A stretch of 64,000 nucleotides of DNA, taken from contig CANJKZ010000971.1 in NCBI GenBank assembly GCA_947471745.1, positions 1,980,001 to 2,044,000 on the forward strand, in the 5' to 3' direction. Source of the DNA: Closterium sp. Naga37s-1 (Eukaryota > Streptophyta > Zygnematophyceae > Desmidiales > Closteriaceae). Position numbers and translations under genes: made by a program. Within the stretch, counting starts at the first letter, position 1; every line of letters starts with the position of its first letter. A model generated the notes under the pieces. That model was not told the origin of the DNA. It saw only the letters and a list, made by a program, of their open reading frames with translations, and ran no database searches. Shown here in pieces: positions 36,522 to 64,000 of the stretch.

Positions 36522-39500
36522 CCCCCGTGTTCTAAACCATCGTCCCATCCTCCCTTCTGCCCTTCCACCTACCCATCCACCCATTTTTCCATCCCACGTG
36601 TCCAGCTACCTTTTCTGCTCAAGGTGAGCCTCTTCGAGAGGGCGTCCGTGCCGCTCGCCCCGCTTTTCCTCGGCCGCTCTGTTCTAACCCCTCATCCCAT
36701 CCTCCATTGTGCCCGTCCATCCACCCATCCACCATCCCCCCATCATCGCCTGTCCAGCTGCCCTTTCTGCTAAGAGTGAGTCTCTTCGAGAGGGCGTCTG
36801 TCCCGCTCGCACCTCTCTTCCTCGGCCGCTCTGCGCGCCACCTCTTCCTCACAGACGTCGACCCTCCAGTCGAAACACCCGACTCCGCCCTTGACGTTGA
36901 CACAATCGACATTGACACCGCTGATGCCAACCCTCACATTGGCTCCACTGGCGCAGAACCTCAGATTGAAACCGCGGGTGCAGCCAACACTCGGATTGAC
37001 ACCACCACCACCGGTGGTGCCGATCATCAACCAGGCACGGCTGATGTTGATGCTATGGGTGATGCTGTGGCTGGCACAACTCAAGCAGACGGTGCGTATG
37101 GTAACCATTCTACGGGTTGTGTCGACCTTTTGAATGCCGCGTCTGGTGCCGAACCCCCTCTCGGTACCGACACGACTCTCTCCTCCTCCGTTGACACTGG
37201 TCGTCCCCTTGCTGACCTTTCTGCCAATCCAGCTGCCGAAACTCTTGCTGTGGGTGCTGAGGCCAATTTGGGCCAGGCAGGAACCAGAAGCAGTGGGAAA
37301 GGAGGGGCTGTAAAGCAGCAGCAGGCAACCCCGAAGGAGCAACAACAGCAACAACAGCAGCAGCAGCAGCAGGACCAGAAGCAGCAGCAGCACGGGATGT
37401 TTCGGTTGCATCGGCTGGGAAGCAGCATGATTGACGTGACAAGGGTGGCAGCAGCAGAAGGCCGGTCAGAGGAGACAACAGAAAAAGGGGTCGGGAGTCA
37501 CAAGGTGAAGCACCAGCTGCCGCTGCTGCTTCGCATGACTACAGACAACGAGGAAGGCCCCTTCTTGTACGTTAGGCTGTCAGTTCGTTTGCTCTGTCAA
37601 GAAGGGCTGTCTTGTTCTGTTACGTGATAAAAGAAACATATTGAGACGTCTCAAAATTTTACTTTTATCACGTGGTCTCTGTCAAGAAGGGCTGTCTTGT
37701 TCTGTTTTTTTCTTAACACATGTGGCAGACGGTAGGTCTTTGTTGCTCAACCCATTCTCGTAGTGAATATCTTTCCATCCAGGTGTGATAGCTTGTCACG
37801 AAAGGTAATGCCAATATGCCATTGATCAAATCTCAGCTTCTTCCCGGTTCCCCTCTCACACCTGGCTGGGCCAGTAATCTTTGTGTTGTCCTACCTTCAT
37901 CCACCCTGGAAGAATCCCTGGTATACCTCATCTTGGTAACCATTGGCTTAACTACTACCTCATCTTGTATTTACTAAAGCAGATTTCAAGGAGACCGTGA
38001 GAATGTTCCTGAGCCTTCCCTATTTTGTAATACCTTGTGCTCTTGAATCCCACCCCCACCCCCCTCCCCCCACCACAGGTCTGCGCTCGCTTCATTCAAG
38101 TACAGAGCTGCATATGCCAATGTCTCAGGAGATCGTAAGCACTCACTGCATCCCTTTAATTGCATTGGCCCATTTGTTGTTCACATTTCCCGTCGTTTAC
38201 ACCGTACCACCTCTCGTCTCCGCCCACTTTCGTCTTCCCTTAACCGCTCTTCATTCCTCCCCCTTGCGTGCATTCTCGCATGCAGAAATGGTTGGCTGGC
38301 GAACAGCCTCGATCCGGCACCAGTGGGAGATGCCATCGGTGGGTTCATATCTCCTCCTTTCTCTTGCTGCCTTAGCCTGTCTGTTGAGTTGACTCATAAG
38401 CCGTCTGTGGGTTCTTCTCCCCTTCTCTGTAATTCCATATTTATGCGACTGCGCTCTCCACAAATCAATATCGTTCCTGTTTTTTAGCTCCAGCCACCTG
38501 CTCTTCCCTTGGTGTTCCACCTCCCCTATACCCAGCCTCTTTTTCCTAGAATCGTCGTCTCGATTTGAAACCTCTGTAACCCCTTGCGTCGTGCCACCTG
38601 CATAACACCTCCTTCCTACCTTAAAGCGAATCCTCAGAGCCCCCAGTTCCTTGCAATTCTCCCTTCTTCCCCGTTTCTCTGCCCGTCCACCCACCCATCA
38701 GCCAGACGAACTCCACAAGCTGCCAGATGATCGCTTCATCGTGAGAGTACTGCCCATGCAGTGCCAATCAAACTCCCATGTGCAGCCTATGCCTTTGAAT
38801 CAGATTTCAAGGCCAATGCTTCTTTCAGTTCCCCCTGCTCCCCCCCTCTCCGCCCGTCCACCCACTCATCAGCCAGACGAGCTACACGAGCTGCCAGACT
38901 ATCGCTTCATCGTGAGAGTGCAGCATCTGCGTCTTGGCTTTAAGTAAAATTCCAAGACCGCTGCTTCTTTTCATCATCCTTTCTCTCTCTTTCTCCGCCC
39001 GTCCACCCACTCATCAGCCAGACGAGCTACACGAGCTGCCAGACTATCGCTTCATCGTGAGAGTACAGCCCATGCAGTGCCAATCAGAGGTCCCAGTGCA
39101 ACCCATGCGATGCGAGGAGAAAGGATGCCATGCTGACACATCGTCTCTGCACTTGGCTGCCTGTGATGCTTCTTTGCATGCTAGTGCTGCTGCGGCTGCC
39201 GCTGCTGCTTCCTCTGTTGTTGATTTTGCACGAACGGACACCACAGGCGCTTTAGCAGCTGAAGCTTCTGATTTCGTGGCAGGGAATGCCACGGGTGGTC
39301 TTTCAGGTGGTCCCTCAGGTGGTGCTTCAGGTGGTCCGTCAGGTGGATCTGCAGCCTGCCCTCCAGAAACAAAAGAACACGCTAATTTCTTTGCGCGCCT
39401 GAAGGTAAGGTGGAAAATGGGGGGACGGACAGCATCAACTGGCGGCTTTGGCCTGAACTTTGGATTCGGTTCTCCTCAGCAGCAGTTCCTGCCATGCCAG

Positions 39501-41201
39501 CAGCAGCCACTGAAGCTGAAAGACAAGGGTCATACCGAGCAGGGTGAGGGAGGAGGGCAGGCGTTTGAGAACCTTAAAGAAACACCTGACGATCCACCTG
39601 ACTGTTCACCTGAGGAGGGACAGGAGGAAAGGTTGCAGCTGGTGCGTAGCATGAGTGAGGGTATGGTTCCTAGGGGCGCGAGTGGCAGGGGCAGCGGTGG
39701 TGGTGGGAGTGGCGCCAGCAGTGAGGAGGGGAGTGGCAAAGGCGACAACAGAAGAGCGCAGGGGGCGACCAAGAATGACGAGGGGCATGGTGGTCATGAG
39801 GGCTGGCGTGGGGACGAGAGTAAGGCGAGGAGAGCATCTATTGGTGGTCCTACTGCTGCTGCTGGCGCTGGTGGTGGTGGTGCCTTGCTGCCACGTGCTG
39901 CAGCGATAGCCCCGAAGAAGCACAGCATTCACATGCAGTGGGAAGGTGGGATTTTCTCTATGCCTCCGTTGTCATGACTTGCTCTTCTGATTTAGGGCGT
40001 CGTGCTGGTAACCACCCGCCTGTGTTACTGTTTCGCTTTGCTGCACTGTTTGATGAACCACTTCCTACCAAGTGTTCTCTAGCATTTGAGTGTCCTCTAC
40101 CAAACGGAAAATCCTTGGCGTTTCCCTGCCATCCTTGTTGTTCCCTGCCATCCTTGTTATTCCCTGCCATCCTTGTTGTTCCCTGCCATCCATGTCGTTG
40201 CCTGGGGTGCTATCATGGCATCATGGACCATCTCCGTCGCATCCCACGGACCCACACAAGTGCTGTCAGCTTTCCTGCTCCAATCATCCATCTCATACGT
40301 ATCAGCGGCTCTGATTCTTCCTAGTTCCTTTGTATTCACCTCCTTGTGCCTCTCTCCCGCAATCTCAACCCTCCAGAAGCCATGGTAAACAATCTCAACC
40401 GTGAGAGGGGCTCATGAGTTGCGTGCCCTCAATGATTTCATTGTCGATTCCAAAATCATCACCCATGCTTCCTTCGTGCATGCAACTCATGAGTCCCTCT
40501 CCTGTCTCTCACGCCCCTCATGCTCCTCCTGCCCTGTAGACACCATGGTGGACAATCTCAACCGCATCACATGGGCTCGCATAATTGCTGTCAGCTTTTC
40601 CCATCCAAGCATCCATCTCACACATATCCCTGCTCCCCCAACCCTCCAGACGCCATGGTGGACAATCTCAACCGGGTCCCATGGGCTCAACGATTTCAGA
40701 GGTGATTCATGCTCCGATTTCCATACAACTCATGAGTTCCTTTCACGTGTCTCAACCCTCACCTGCCCCTCAGACGCCATGGTGGACAATCTCAACCGTG
40801 TCCCATGGGCTCGCATTGATGTCAACTTTGCATCGTCACCACTCGCCTTCCTCGCTCACATCCTCATTCAGGTATACCCTTCCCCGCCCTCACCATCCCC
40901 ATCCGACTGCGCCTCATTACGTGGGATTGAATATATCGGAGTTTGTTTAGCGCGCATGATGGGCTTTTGTTTGCCATATGAGTGCATTCGGCTTGCATCA
41001 TGTTCGCTTTTATTTTGTGTTCTGTTTGCCCAGAGTTGACAACGCTCAAGGCCATGGGGTGAGTGCAGCACAGCATGTGACAGCAAGCTAACATGCATCC
41101 TTTGTCTCCCTGAACCCAATGCCCTGCAGGTGAACATCCCGACACTCAAGGCGCATGGAGCCAGTGTGATACAGCATGTGATTGACAACTTTGTGGTGTA
41201 A
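33745..41201 (+). CDS. DUF676 putative serine esterase (lipase-like)
   Basis: Ten exons join in frame into 1,080 aa: 33745-34007, 34584-34651, 35031-35095, 35371-36201, 36758-37566, 38079-38134, 38286-38338, 39018-39945, 40774-40871, 41130-41201. The order follows plant DUF676 alpha/beta hydrolases: HLVVLVNGVAGSPMNWTY (about 77-94), RTVDGVDVVGNRLADEV, the nucleophile elbow FIAHSLGGVLSRYA (Ser152), AGLEPMNFVTLASPHLGSRG, LPFLLRVSLFERASVPLAPL, KYRAAYANVSGDQMVGWRTA (candidate Asp697), VPWARIDVNF, AHILIQVN (candidate His) and a terminal VIQHVIDNFVV. Related enzymes cleave lipid esters; the substrate here is unknown. Three long insertions are atypical: a Pro/Ser/His then acidic block in exon 4, an Asp/Thr/Ala then poly-Gln block in exon 5, and a Gly/Ser/Ala-rich block in exon 8. 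These make it roughly 2-3 times usual family length. Exon choice among duplicated copies was made by frame continuity. Confidence 0.87.
35135..35154 (+). repeat. Poly(T) tract in DUF676 intron 3
   Basis: Twenty consecutive T residues lie between exons 3 and 4. Confidence 0.9.
36488..36528 (+). repeat. 41-nt poly(C) run in DUF676 intron 4
   Basis: Forty-one uninterrupted C residues, followed by T and six more C. The opposite strand is poly(G), prone to quadruplex formation and sequencing slippage, so the exact length is unsure. Confidence 0.85.
37622..37674. repeat. Long inverted repeat between duplicated intron segments
   Basis: Outer arms ACGTGATAAAAG and CTTTTATCACGT flank an inner palindrome ATTGAGACGTCTCAAAA. 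On either side lies a copy of a roughly 30-bp segment (TCAAGAAGGGCTGTCTTGTT). It is the largest member of the junction-palindrome family. Location: DUF676 intron 5, just past the donor. Confidence 0.85.
38384..38399. repeat. Junction palindrome in DUF676 intron 7
   Basis: TTGAGTTGACTCATAA lies between two copies of a roughly 35-bp segment of the form GCCxTCxGTGGGTTCxTxTC. The left copy overlaps the exon 7 donor. Confidence 0.65.
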
Positions 41202-41713
41202 CACTACACTTCACTCGCAGCATCACCAACGCGCACTGTACGACCAACACTGCACAGAACACCACCCCTCCGTTCCAATCCATTTTCTTACCTGTTGCGG
41301 TAAGAATTTAATACCCGAGCTGCACACCATTTCCCCATGGTGTGAGGCGCCCGGCTGGCAACTCACCAGCCGAGGCATGCGCAATGTAGGTTCTGTGTAA
41401 TCGATAATATTTTTATTTGGTTTGTCTTTGTTAAATGCCTGTAATATGGTGTAAATGACTGGTGCTACTATTGCGTTGGGACTCAGCGAGCATTTTGTGT
41501 GGTAAAAAAGTCATGAAAACATCTTCCAGGTCTTCGTCAGTTGTTCATACGCATGGTAGGAACACATTCCTGAATAAAGCATGTTTTACATGCTGCAAGT
41601 GGCAGATTTACAAAAAGGCATGACATGACATCACATATTTCACGTCAAATTGATTCTGGGTATTGATTTTGGGAGGAGCAGTAAATGCGAAACAGTGGCT
41701 TGAATTGAGGGTT
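41202..41713. other. Convergent intergenic region DUF676/SEP1
   Basis: Contains the 3' flanks of both genes, which converge here. It is AT-rich, with no gene seen. Confidence 0.55.
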
Positions 41714-43700
41714 CTAGTCTTGGGAGGAGCGGAAGACACCGAAGGCAGTCAATGCACCCGTTGCAGCCACAATCACCAGCGCCAGGGCAGGAAGCGGTGT
41801 GGGCACTCCAATCAGCTGGGAGGGGGAATGGGAGAGAAGTGAGATATGTAAATTTTTAAAAGTGTGTAACACTTTTCAAAAATTGTGTATTGTGAAAGTG
41901 TAGCGATTGCCAACGCAGCAAAGGCAGCGTCGCATCGCTACTCGCCCTCTTTTGGCTACAAAAGAGGGGGTTGAGGCCATTTGGCCTCACCCACGTTCTT
42001 CTTTTCAATTTCAAAGTTCGAGTTTCCCACCCTCCCACCCATGTAGTAATTGTCTCTAAGATTCTTGCTGTAATCGTAGTTATCATTGGACGAGATTGAT
42101 GTACTCATACCCATATGAAATGAAGCACGATGCCCCCACAAGTTGCAGAAAGCAAGCTTTCACAATTGGAGAGAGGTGAAAAAGGAGGGCAAAAGACACC
42201 AGCAGCAGTGAATGTCCCCGTGGCAGCCACAATCACCAGCGCAGGGACAGGCAGCGGTGAGAAATGGGTGAGTTATGAATGGGACAAAGAGGTAGAGAGG
42301 GAAGGGGATGTGCACCAGAATGGGAAGACGAGGGCAGGAGAGATGCAATAAGGGGCATGAGAACCGCGGTGTGGTGTAGACAAAAATATCTCAAGACTGC
42401 GCACGTGACTTCGACATGTACAATTCCCACACACACCTCCGAATCTTTCCCACTCCACTGGTACAAACACCCATGACCTGGTTTGGACCGTGCTTTCACA
42501 TAAGGCGCAGATGCTGTGCTTGCCTTGTGTCACCCACATCCATTACTGGATGAACTGTTCCTCCATCTATTTTCACTGTGAGTGTGCCTTGCTGTTATGA
42601 TCCTCCCCTTCAACACAACAACAACACACATTCTTATTGCCCATTCGCCTCGAGCACCACCTTCACAGAATTCATTCACATAACGTAACTCGAGCAGCCC
42701 ATCACTCCCCTCAAGCTAGTCGTCGACCAGCAATTCACTCACCTCAAGCAGCCCCTTGCCAGTGGCCTGGCCACCTCCATCACCAGAGCCCCACCGAAGC
42801 CCATCATCGCCGGCCACGACGTTTGGAGCCTCGTCGCCTCGAGACACTGAACTCCAGTCGCACAACGCACACCAAACAGACCCTAACTCACCTCGAGCAG
42901 CCCCTTGCCAGTGGCCACCTCCGTCACCAGAGCCCCCACGAAGCCCATCATCGCCAGCCGCCCAACCCAGATGTCCACTCCGCCTCCGCCGCCGCCGGCC
43001 CCGCCATCAGACGACATGGCGCGCACCGCCACGCCTCCCCTGCGGCTCGCGCCGAGGCTGCTGGCTCGGGAGGCCGAGACTCGCGCGCAGGCTTGGCGGA
43101 AGGCGGAGGACTGGGAGAGGGAAGACAGGCTCCTGAGAGGGAGAGCTGGAGGTAATGCGATGGTGGTGGGTGGGAGGTGGTAAAGGGTCAGCGGAAGATA
43201 ATTTTGAAAAAGGGCGCGGGAAGGGAGAAGTGGAGGGGAGGCGAGGGAGAACAAGTGCTAGCTGTTATGTTGTGAGTCGAATCAAAGCATGGTTCGTTGA
43301 AGGGGAAAATAGTGCTAGCTGTTATGAAGACGAGAAAAGGAAGTTGAGACACGGCGATGCAGACACGGATTACATCACAAATGCGATCATACATCAGGCT
43401 TAACTCGTGAACGTGCCTACCTGGTACTGCTGATCGCGCTGCTTGTGACGTTGACCCCGCCTGCACAGGAACCACCGTAGCAGATAGAAAAAGCTGAGTT
43501 TCCTAACATTGCTGAGTTTCCTAGAATTGCTGAGTCTCCTTGGCGACCTTCGGTAATGGGCGTGCGATAACTGCGGCAGTCGTGCGACACACAGGAAACA
43601 CGAAAGTTCTGACATTGGGAGGAAGGTATGGCGAACGGACCTTGTAAGATAGGCACGGAGACGCCACGGAGGGAGCTTTATGAAGGGCGGTAGCCGCCAT
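41714..43700 (-). CDS. SEP1: SEP1-like one-helix LHC-related stress protein
   Basis: Three minus-strand exons, 43700-43641, 43110-42892 and 41815-41714, join in phase 0 into 126 aa. Residues 1 to about 55 form a transit peptide (MAATALHKAPSVASPCLSYK, then Ser/Arg/Ala-rich). The LHC-type helix is DIWVGRLAMMGFVGALVTEV with ATGKGLLE (about 66-93), carrying the Trp, Arg, Glu and GKG signature of ELIP/SEP/LIL proteins. A second hydrophobic helix (PALALVIVAATGALTAFGVF) ends in RSSQD. Order and ending resemble Arabidopsis SEP1 (LIL4), which ends in a similar hydrophobic helix plus QSSSKN. Such proteins sit in thylakoids and are linked to high-light protection and pigment handling. Introns carry copies of the exon 3 region (about 42190-42260) and the exon 2 end (about 42757-42800). 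The exon 1 junction is the least certain. Confidence 0.82.
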
Positions 43701-44687
43701 TGTGACGTGTATGTGTTGGGAGCTAAGGCTGTCCGGACAAGTCGTGCTGTGCTTGGAGGAATGACAGACGGAATGGAGGTGAAAGAAAGAGAAGAGGCAG
43801 CCTAAACAGAAAGCAGTGAGGGGAGAATTTGTAGGGTGATGGCGGGTCACGGGATGCAGGCAGGGTCGCGGGACCTCGAGATTGGCCGTCTTCAGGTCCA
43901 GGTGTGGAGACTATGGAGCAGAGAGAAGAAGGTTTCAAGGGTACGAAAAAGGAGGACAAATGTTATTTCTATCTTTCAATAGGTATGCTTTCCTTGCTTT
44001 TAACTCCTCCCACTTCTCAAAAACAGAATTTTAGGACTGCCCACGGCCTTGGGCATAGGTTGGTGGAAGTGCCTGGAGATGTTTCGTTCGGAGTAAGTGT
44101 TCCAGCGTGGCACAACAGCTGGATGCTTCTAAAGCTGCCACGAAGCTGGCTATGATTCGACCTGAGCTTGTAACGAGTTCTTCTGTTTCAGAAGAATTCC
44201 TATAGGTGTCGATCTGTGTGAATCTGGAGCAATCCCAGAAAAATGTAGTACTGTTGAGCCTATTTTTGTTTGTGTGCGAACGAGGTGTAGCCTGTAAACG
44301 AAAAGGTAACTCTCGTCATCCGATTGTCGGCTCTTGCAGAATCCAACCAATCGCGCCATTCCGCGCCCTTGCTGGTCGTCATGTTCTTGGGTACCTCCTC
44401 CATTCCTCCTGTCGGCTGTCTTGCCTTTTGATTCGCTTCCCTCGATTTCTCCCTCGTTTTCTCCCTCGTTTTCTCCCTCGATTTTTCCAACAGTGTGTCA
44501 GAGGCTGCTGTCAGATCAGTCTGTGAGGCATATCATCATGCCTGCCTCCTCATATATTGCTTTGTAGGTCGGAAGTCATGCTCGGAAACAGCATCACAAT
44601 GGCTGATTGGAACCGCTGCTTCAATACATGCATTTGTGCAGCCATTAAGTAAACGCTAGAACTCGCACTATGCTTGTAGCGCTTCGA
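43701..44687. other. Divergent promoter region SEP1/KAC
   Basis: Shared 5' flank of the SEP1-like (-) and KAC-like (+) genes, about 1.2 kb from ATG to ATG. It contains a short TTTTCTCCCTCG-type tandem repeat at 44440-44485. No gene seen. Confidence 0.5.
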
Positions 44688-44693
44688 TATAAA
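44688..44693 (+). promoter_or_regulatory. Candidate TATA box of the KAC-like gene
   Basis: TATAAA 242 bp upstream of the ATG at 44935. Plausible by position, but no start-site evidence is available. Confidence 0.35.
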
Positions 44694-44934
44694 CAGTGGC
44701 GTTTCTGTTATTAGCTCCCTATGCACACCGAATTTCGTAGCGTAGCTTGTTCAAGTCCACTGGGACTTTCCTTCGTGCCGGTTGTAGGAGTTTAGTGAAA
44801 ACGGCATCGTGCCACCCCCCTAGCTTATCAGGCTAAATGGTAGCACGCTGCTCGAAAGCGTAGCATCAGCATTGCGACTGTTTGGCGTCCATCGCTTGAT
44901 TTATTGTCCTCGGTAAAACGGTCACTTAGCAGCC

Positions 44935-62704
<17,770 letters not shown>

Positions 62705-63706
62705 GGCAGATCTGTGCTGCGTGCCGTGCATCCCTCACACACTGTCAGCGTTTGAGGAGCGCGCCTCAACAAAGGAGGGCAGGCCATAAAGATGAGTTGG
62801 AGCATGCATGAGCTGCCAGATGGCTTGTTTGTAGGGCGGATGCGATTTTCTAGGCACCGTAGAAATTGTCTTGCGAGTCGCTAGAGAGAAGAGTTGAAGC
62901 ATGCATGTACGGTAGTATGTGCTGCTGGATGGCTCGGAGGGTGGATGATGTGTTGCATCCGTCCTTACACACACTGTCGAATCGTTTGTCAGGTAGCACC
63001 TGGCAGGTAGGGCAGCTCTTGTGTCGGAGGGAGGACTCGTGCATAAATCGTCCACCCACCGTAGCTCTGCAAGTGGAGAGGATTGAGTGTAGGATGCTCC
63101 TCGGGGGAAGTTGAAGAATTTGGACTAGGAATTGAATTGTGCAAGCTATGGTGCTACTAGATGCTTATGTGCACTTATTCGCTGTGCAGCGGAGTTTCCT
63201 TCACAGCTGTACTTTGTATCAAATCAACATTTATATTCGGTCAGGTACATACCATTTTGTGACCAATTATCCTGCTATAGGGTCGGGCCCTGTGGTGGTG
63301 ATAAAGTTTTTTCGAACTGGCATGAGCTGGGCTTCATTTATTCGACCTGCAAAGAAACTAGAGAATGATCCAAATGCAAGGCAACTACGTACCAAACAAT
63401 CTAGCAAGCAGAGGCCAATGCTAGCGGGGAAAGAAGAAGAGCTGCTAACAAGCAGCTCTTCTGGCCACAAATCGATGCCAAGCCATCAACCCAGAAATGA
63501 TATCTTTTAGAGATCTTCATGGCCTGAGGGAAACCCGCTGCTTCTCACTCTTCTCAACCAGCGTTCCTAGAGGCGGCTTTCTTCCCATATCAACATCTTC
63601 TCATCCTATCAACATCCCCATGAGTGCTCCCACGGCATGCCACAAGCCTTGCAAAGCGAGTCCCATGGGCCCATGGCACCACTGTGCGTCACCGGGTTTT
63701 ATGTTC
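62705..63706. other. KAC 3' flank with decayed copies of the last codons
   Basis: The final segment of KAC (GAGCATGCATGAG-TTTCC-GGATGGCTTG, 62675-62704) recurs at about 62795-62830 and, more decayed, at 62895-62935. The rest is AT-richer, with no gene seen until the minus-strand exon at 63777. Confidence 0.55.
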
Positions 63707-63777
63707 CTAGTGGAACGGGTCGACCACCAGGTGCAGTGGCTGACGCTCCTCCTCCTCATCCTCCAGCAGACGCCGAC
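63707..63777 (-). CDS. Probable last exon of an unidentified minus-strand gene (partial)
   Basis: On the minus strand a CAG acceptor at 63780-63778 opens a frame, entered in phase 1, reading RRLLEDEEEERQPLHLVVDP then FH and stop TAG (63709-63707). A diverged copy of the same exon end (RRLLEEHEEERQPLHLIVDP) lies at about 63880-63950. Exon-edge copying of this kind accompanies real genes throughout the window, which is the main reason for calling it. The rest of the gene would lie beyond the right edge. I do not recognise the family. Confidence 0.4.
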
Positions 63778-64000
63778 CTGAAAGAGATGCAGTGCGGTAG
63801 GGAGTGGCACATTGGGAAGAGGTGATTTCAATAAAGTCAACTCAGTAGTCATGGGGTGTACCCTCAAAAATCAACTCAGTGGAATGGGTCGACTATCAGG
63901 TGCAGTGGCTGACGCTCCTCCTCATGCTCCTCCAGCAGACGCCGACCTGAGAGAGAGGTGCAGGGTTTAGGATGTGGATATGGATGGGTGGTGGACGGAC

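Larger units (their letters stand above)
34110..40690 (+). repeat. Exon-edge duplications in DUF676 introns
   Basis: Copies include the exon 1 end (LIVLVNGVAG) at about 34110-34155, the exon 2 upstream region at about 34410-34500 versus 34525-34590, the exon 5 start at 36606-36690, the exon 8 start at 38698-38750 and 38874-38920, and the exon 9 start (GCCATGGTGGACAATCTCAA) at about 40380, 40543 and 40650. Most retain an AG acceptor. Confidence 0.8.

Overview
The window is nuclear DNA of a photosynthetic eukaryote of the green lineage, most likely a streptophyte (charophyte) alga. Genes are split by many GT-AG introns with C/T-rich acceptors, and TATA boxes sit about 120-240 bp upstream of several start codons. 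The products are plant-type: TOC75, a KAC-type chloroplast-movement kinesin, a SEP1-type one-helix LHC-like protein, a DUF676 lipase-like protein. They occur beside two LCIB-type theta carbonic anhydrases, a family known from algae and, among land plants, reported in hornworts. A zygnematophyte such as Closterium would fit, but the genus is inference.

Layout. 851-1835 (+): small secreted Cys protein, possibly TPD1-like. 3202-15288 (+): NEK-like kinase gene whose visible exons lack the usual catalytic residues, ending in one giant exon of about 2,035 codons. 15988-24079 (+): complete TOC75 in 11 exons, 887 aa. 25306-26701 and 28998-30394 (-): tandem LCIB-like pair, two exons each, 415 aa each. 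33745-41201 (+): DUF676 lipase-like gene, 10 exons, 1,080 aa. 41714-43700 (-): SEP1-like gene, 3 exons, 126 aa. 44935-62704 (+): KAC-like kinesin, 21 exons, about 1,959 aa. 63707-63777 (-): probable last exon of a gene continuing beyond the right edge. The exon chains of TOC75, LCIB, DUF676, SEP1 and KAC were joined by hand; every junction keeps frame and GT-AG.

The most unusual property is structural. Introns of nearly every gene carry decayed tandem copies of the edge of the neighbouring exon, splice site included. At many junctions between two copies lies a short palindrome with consensus TTTTGAGNCGNCTCAAAA. Several KAC minisatellites (units of 17, 20, 36, 40 and 130 bp) are amplified from exon ends or exon motifs. 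Together these suggest a local, splice-site-overlapping duplication process that shaped these introns.

Functionally, five of the eight genes point to the chloroplast: protein import (TOC75), inorganic carbon handling (two LCIB-like), photoprotection (SEP1-like) and light-driven chloroplast positioning (KAC). Nothing seen suggests co-regulation. No rRNA, credible tRNA, CRISPR array or intact transposon was recognised.
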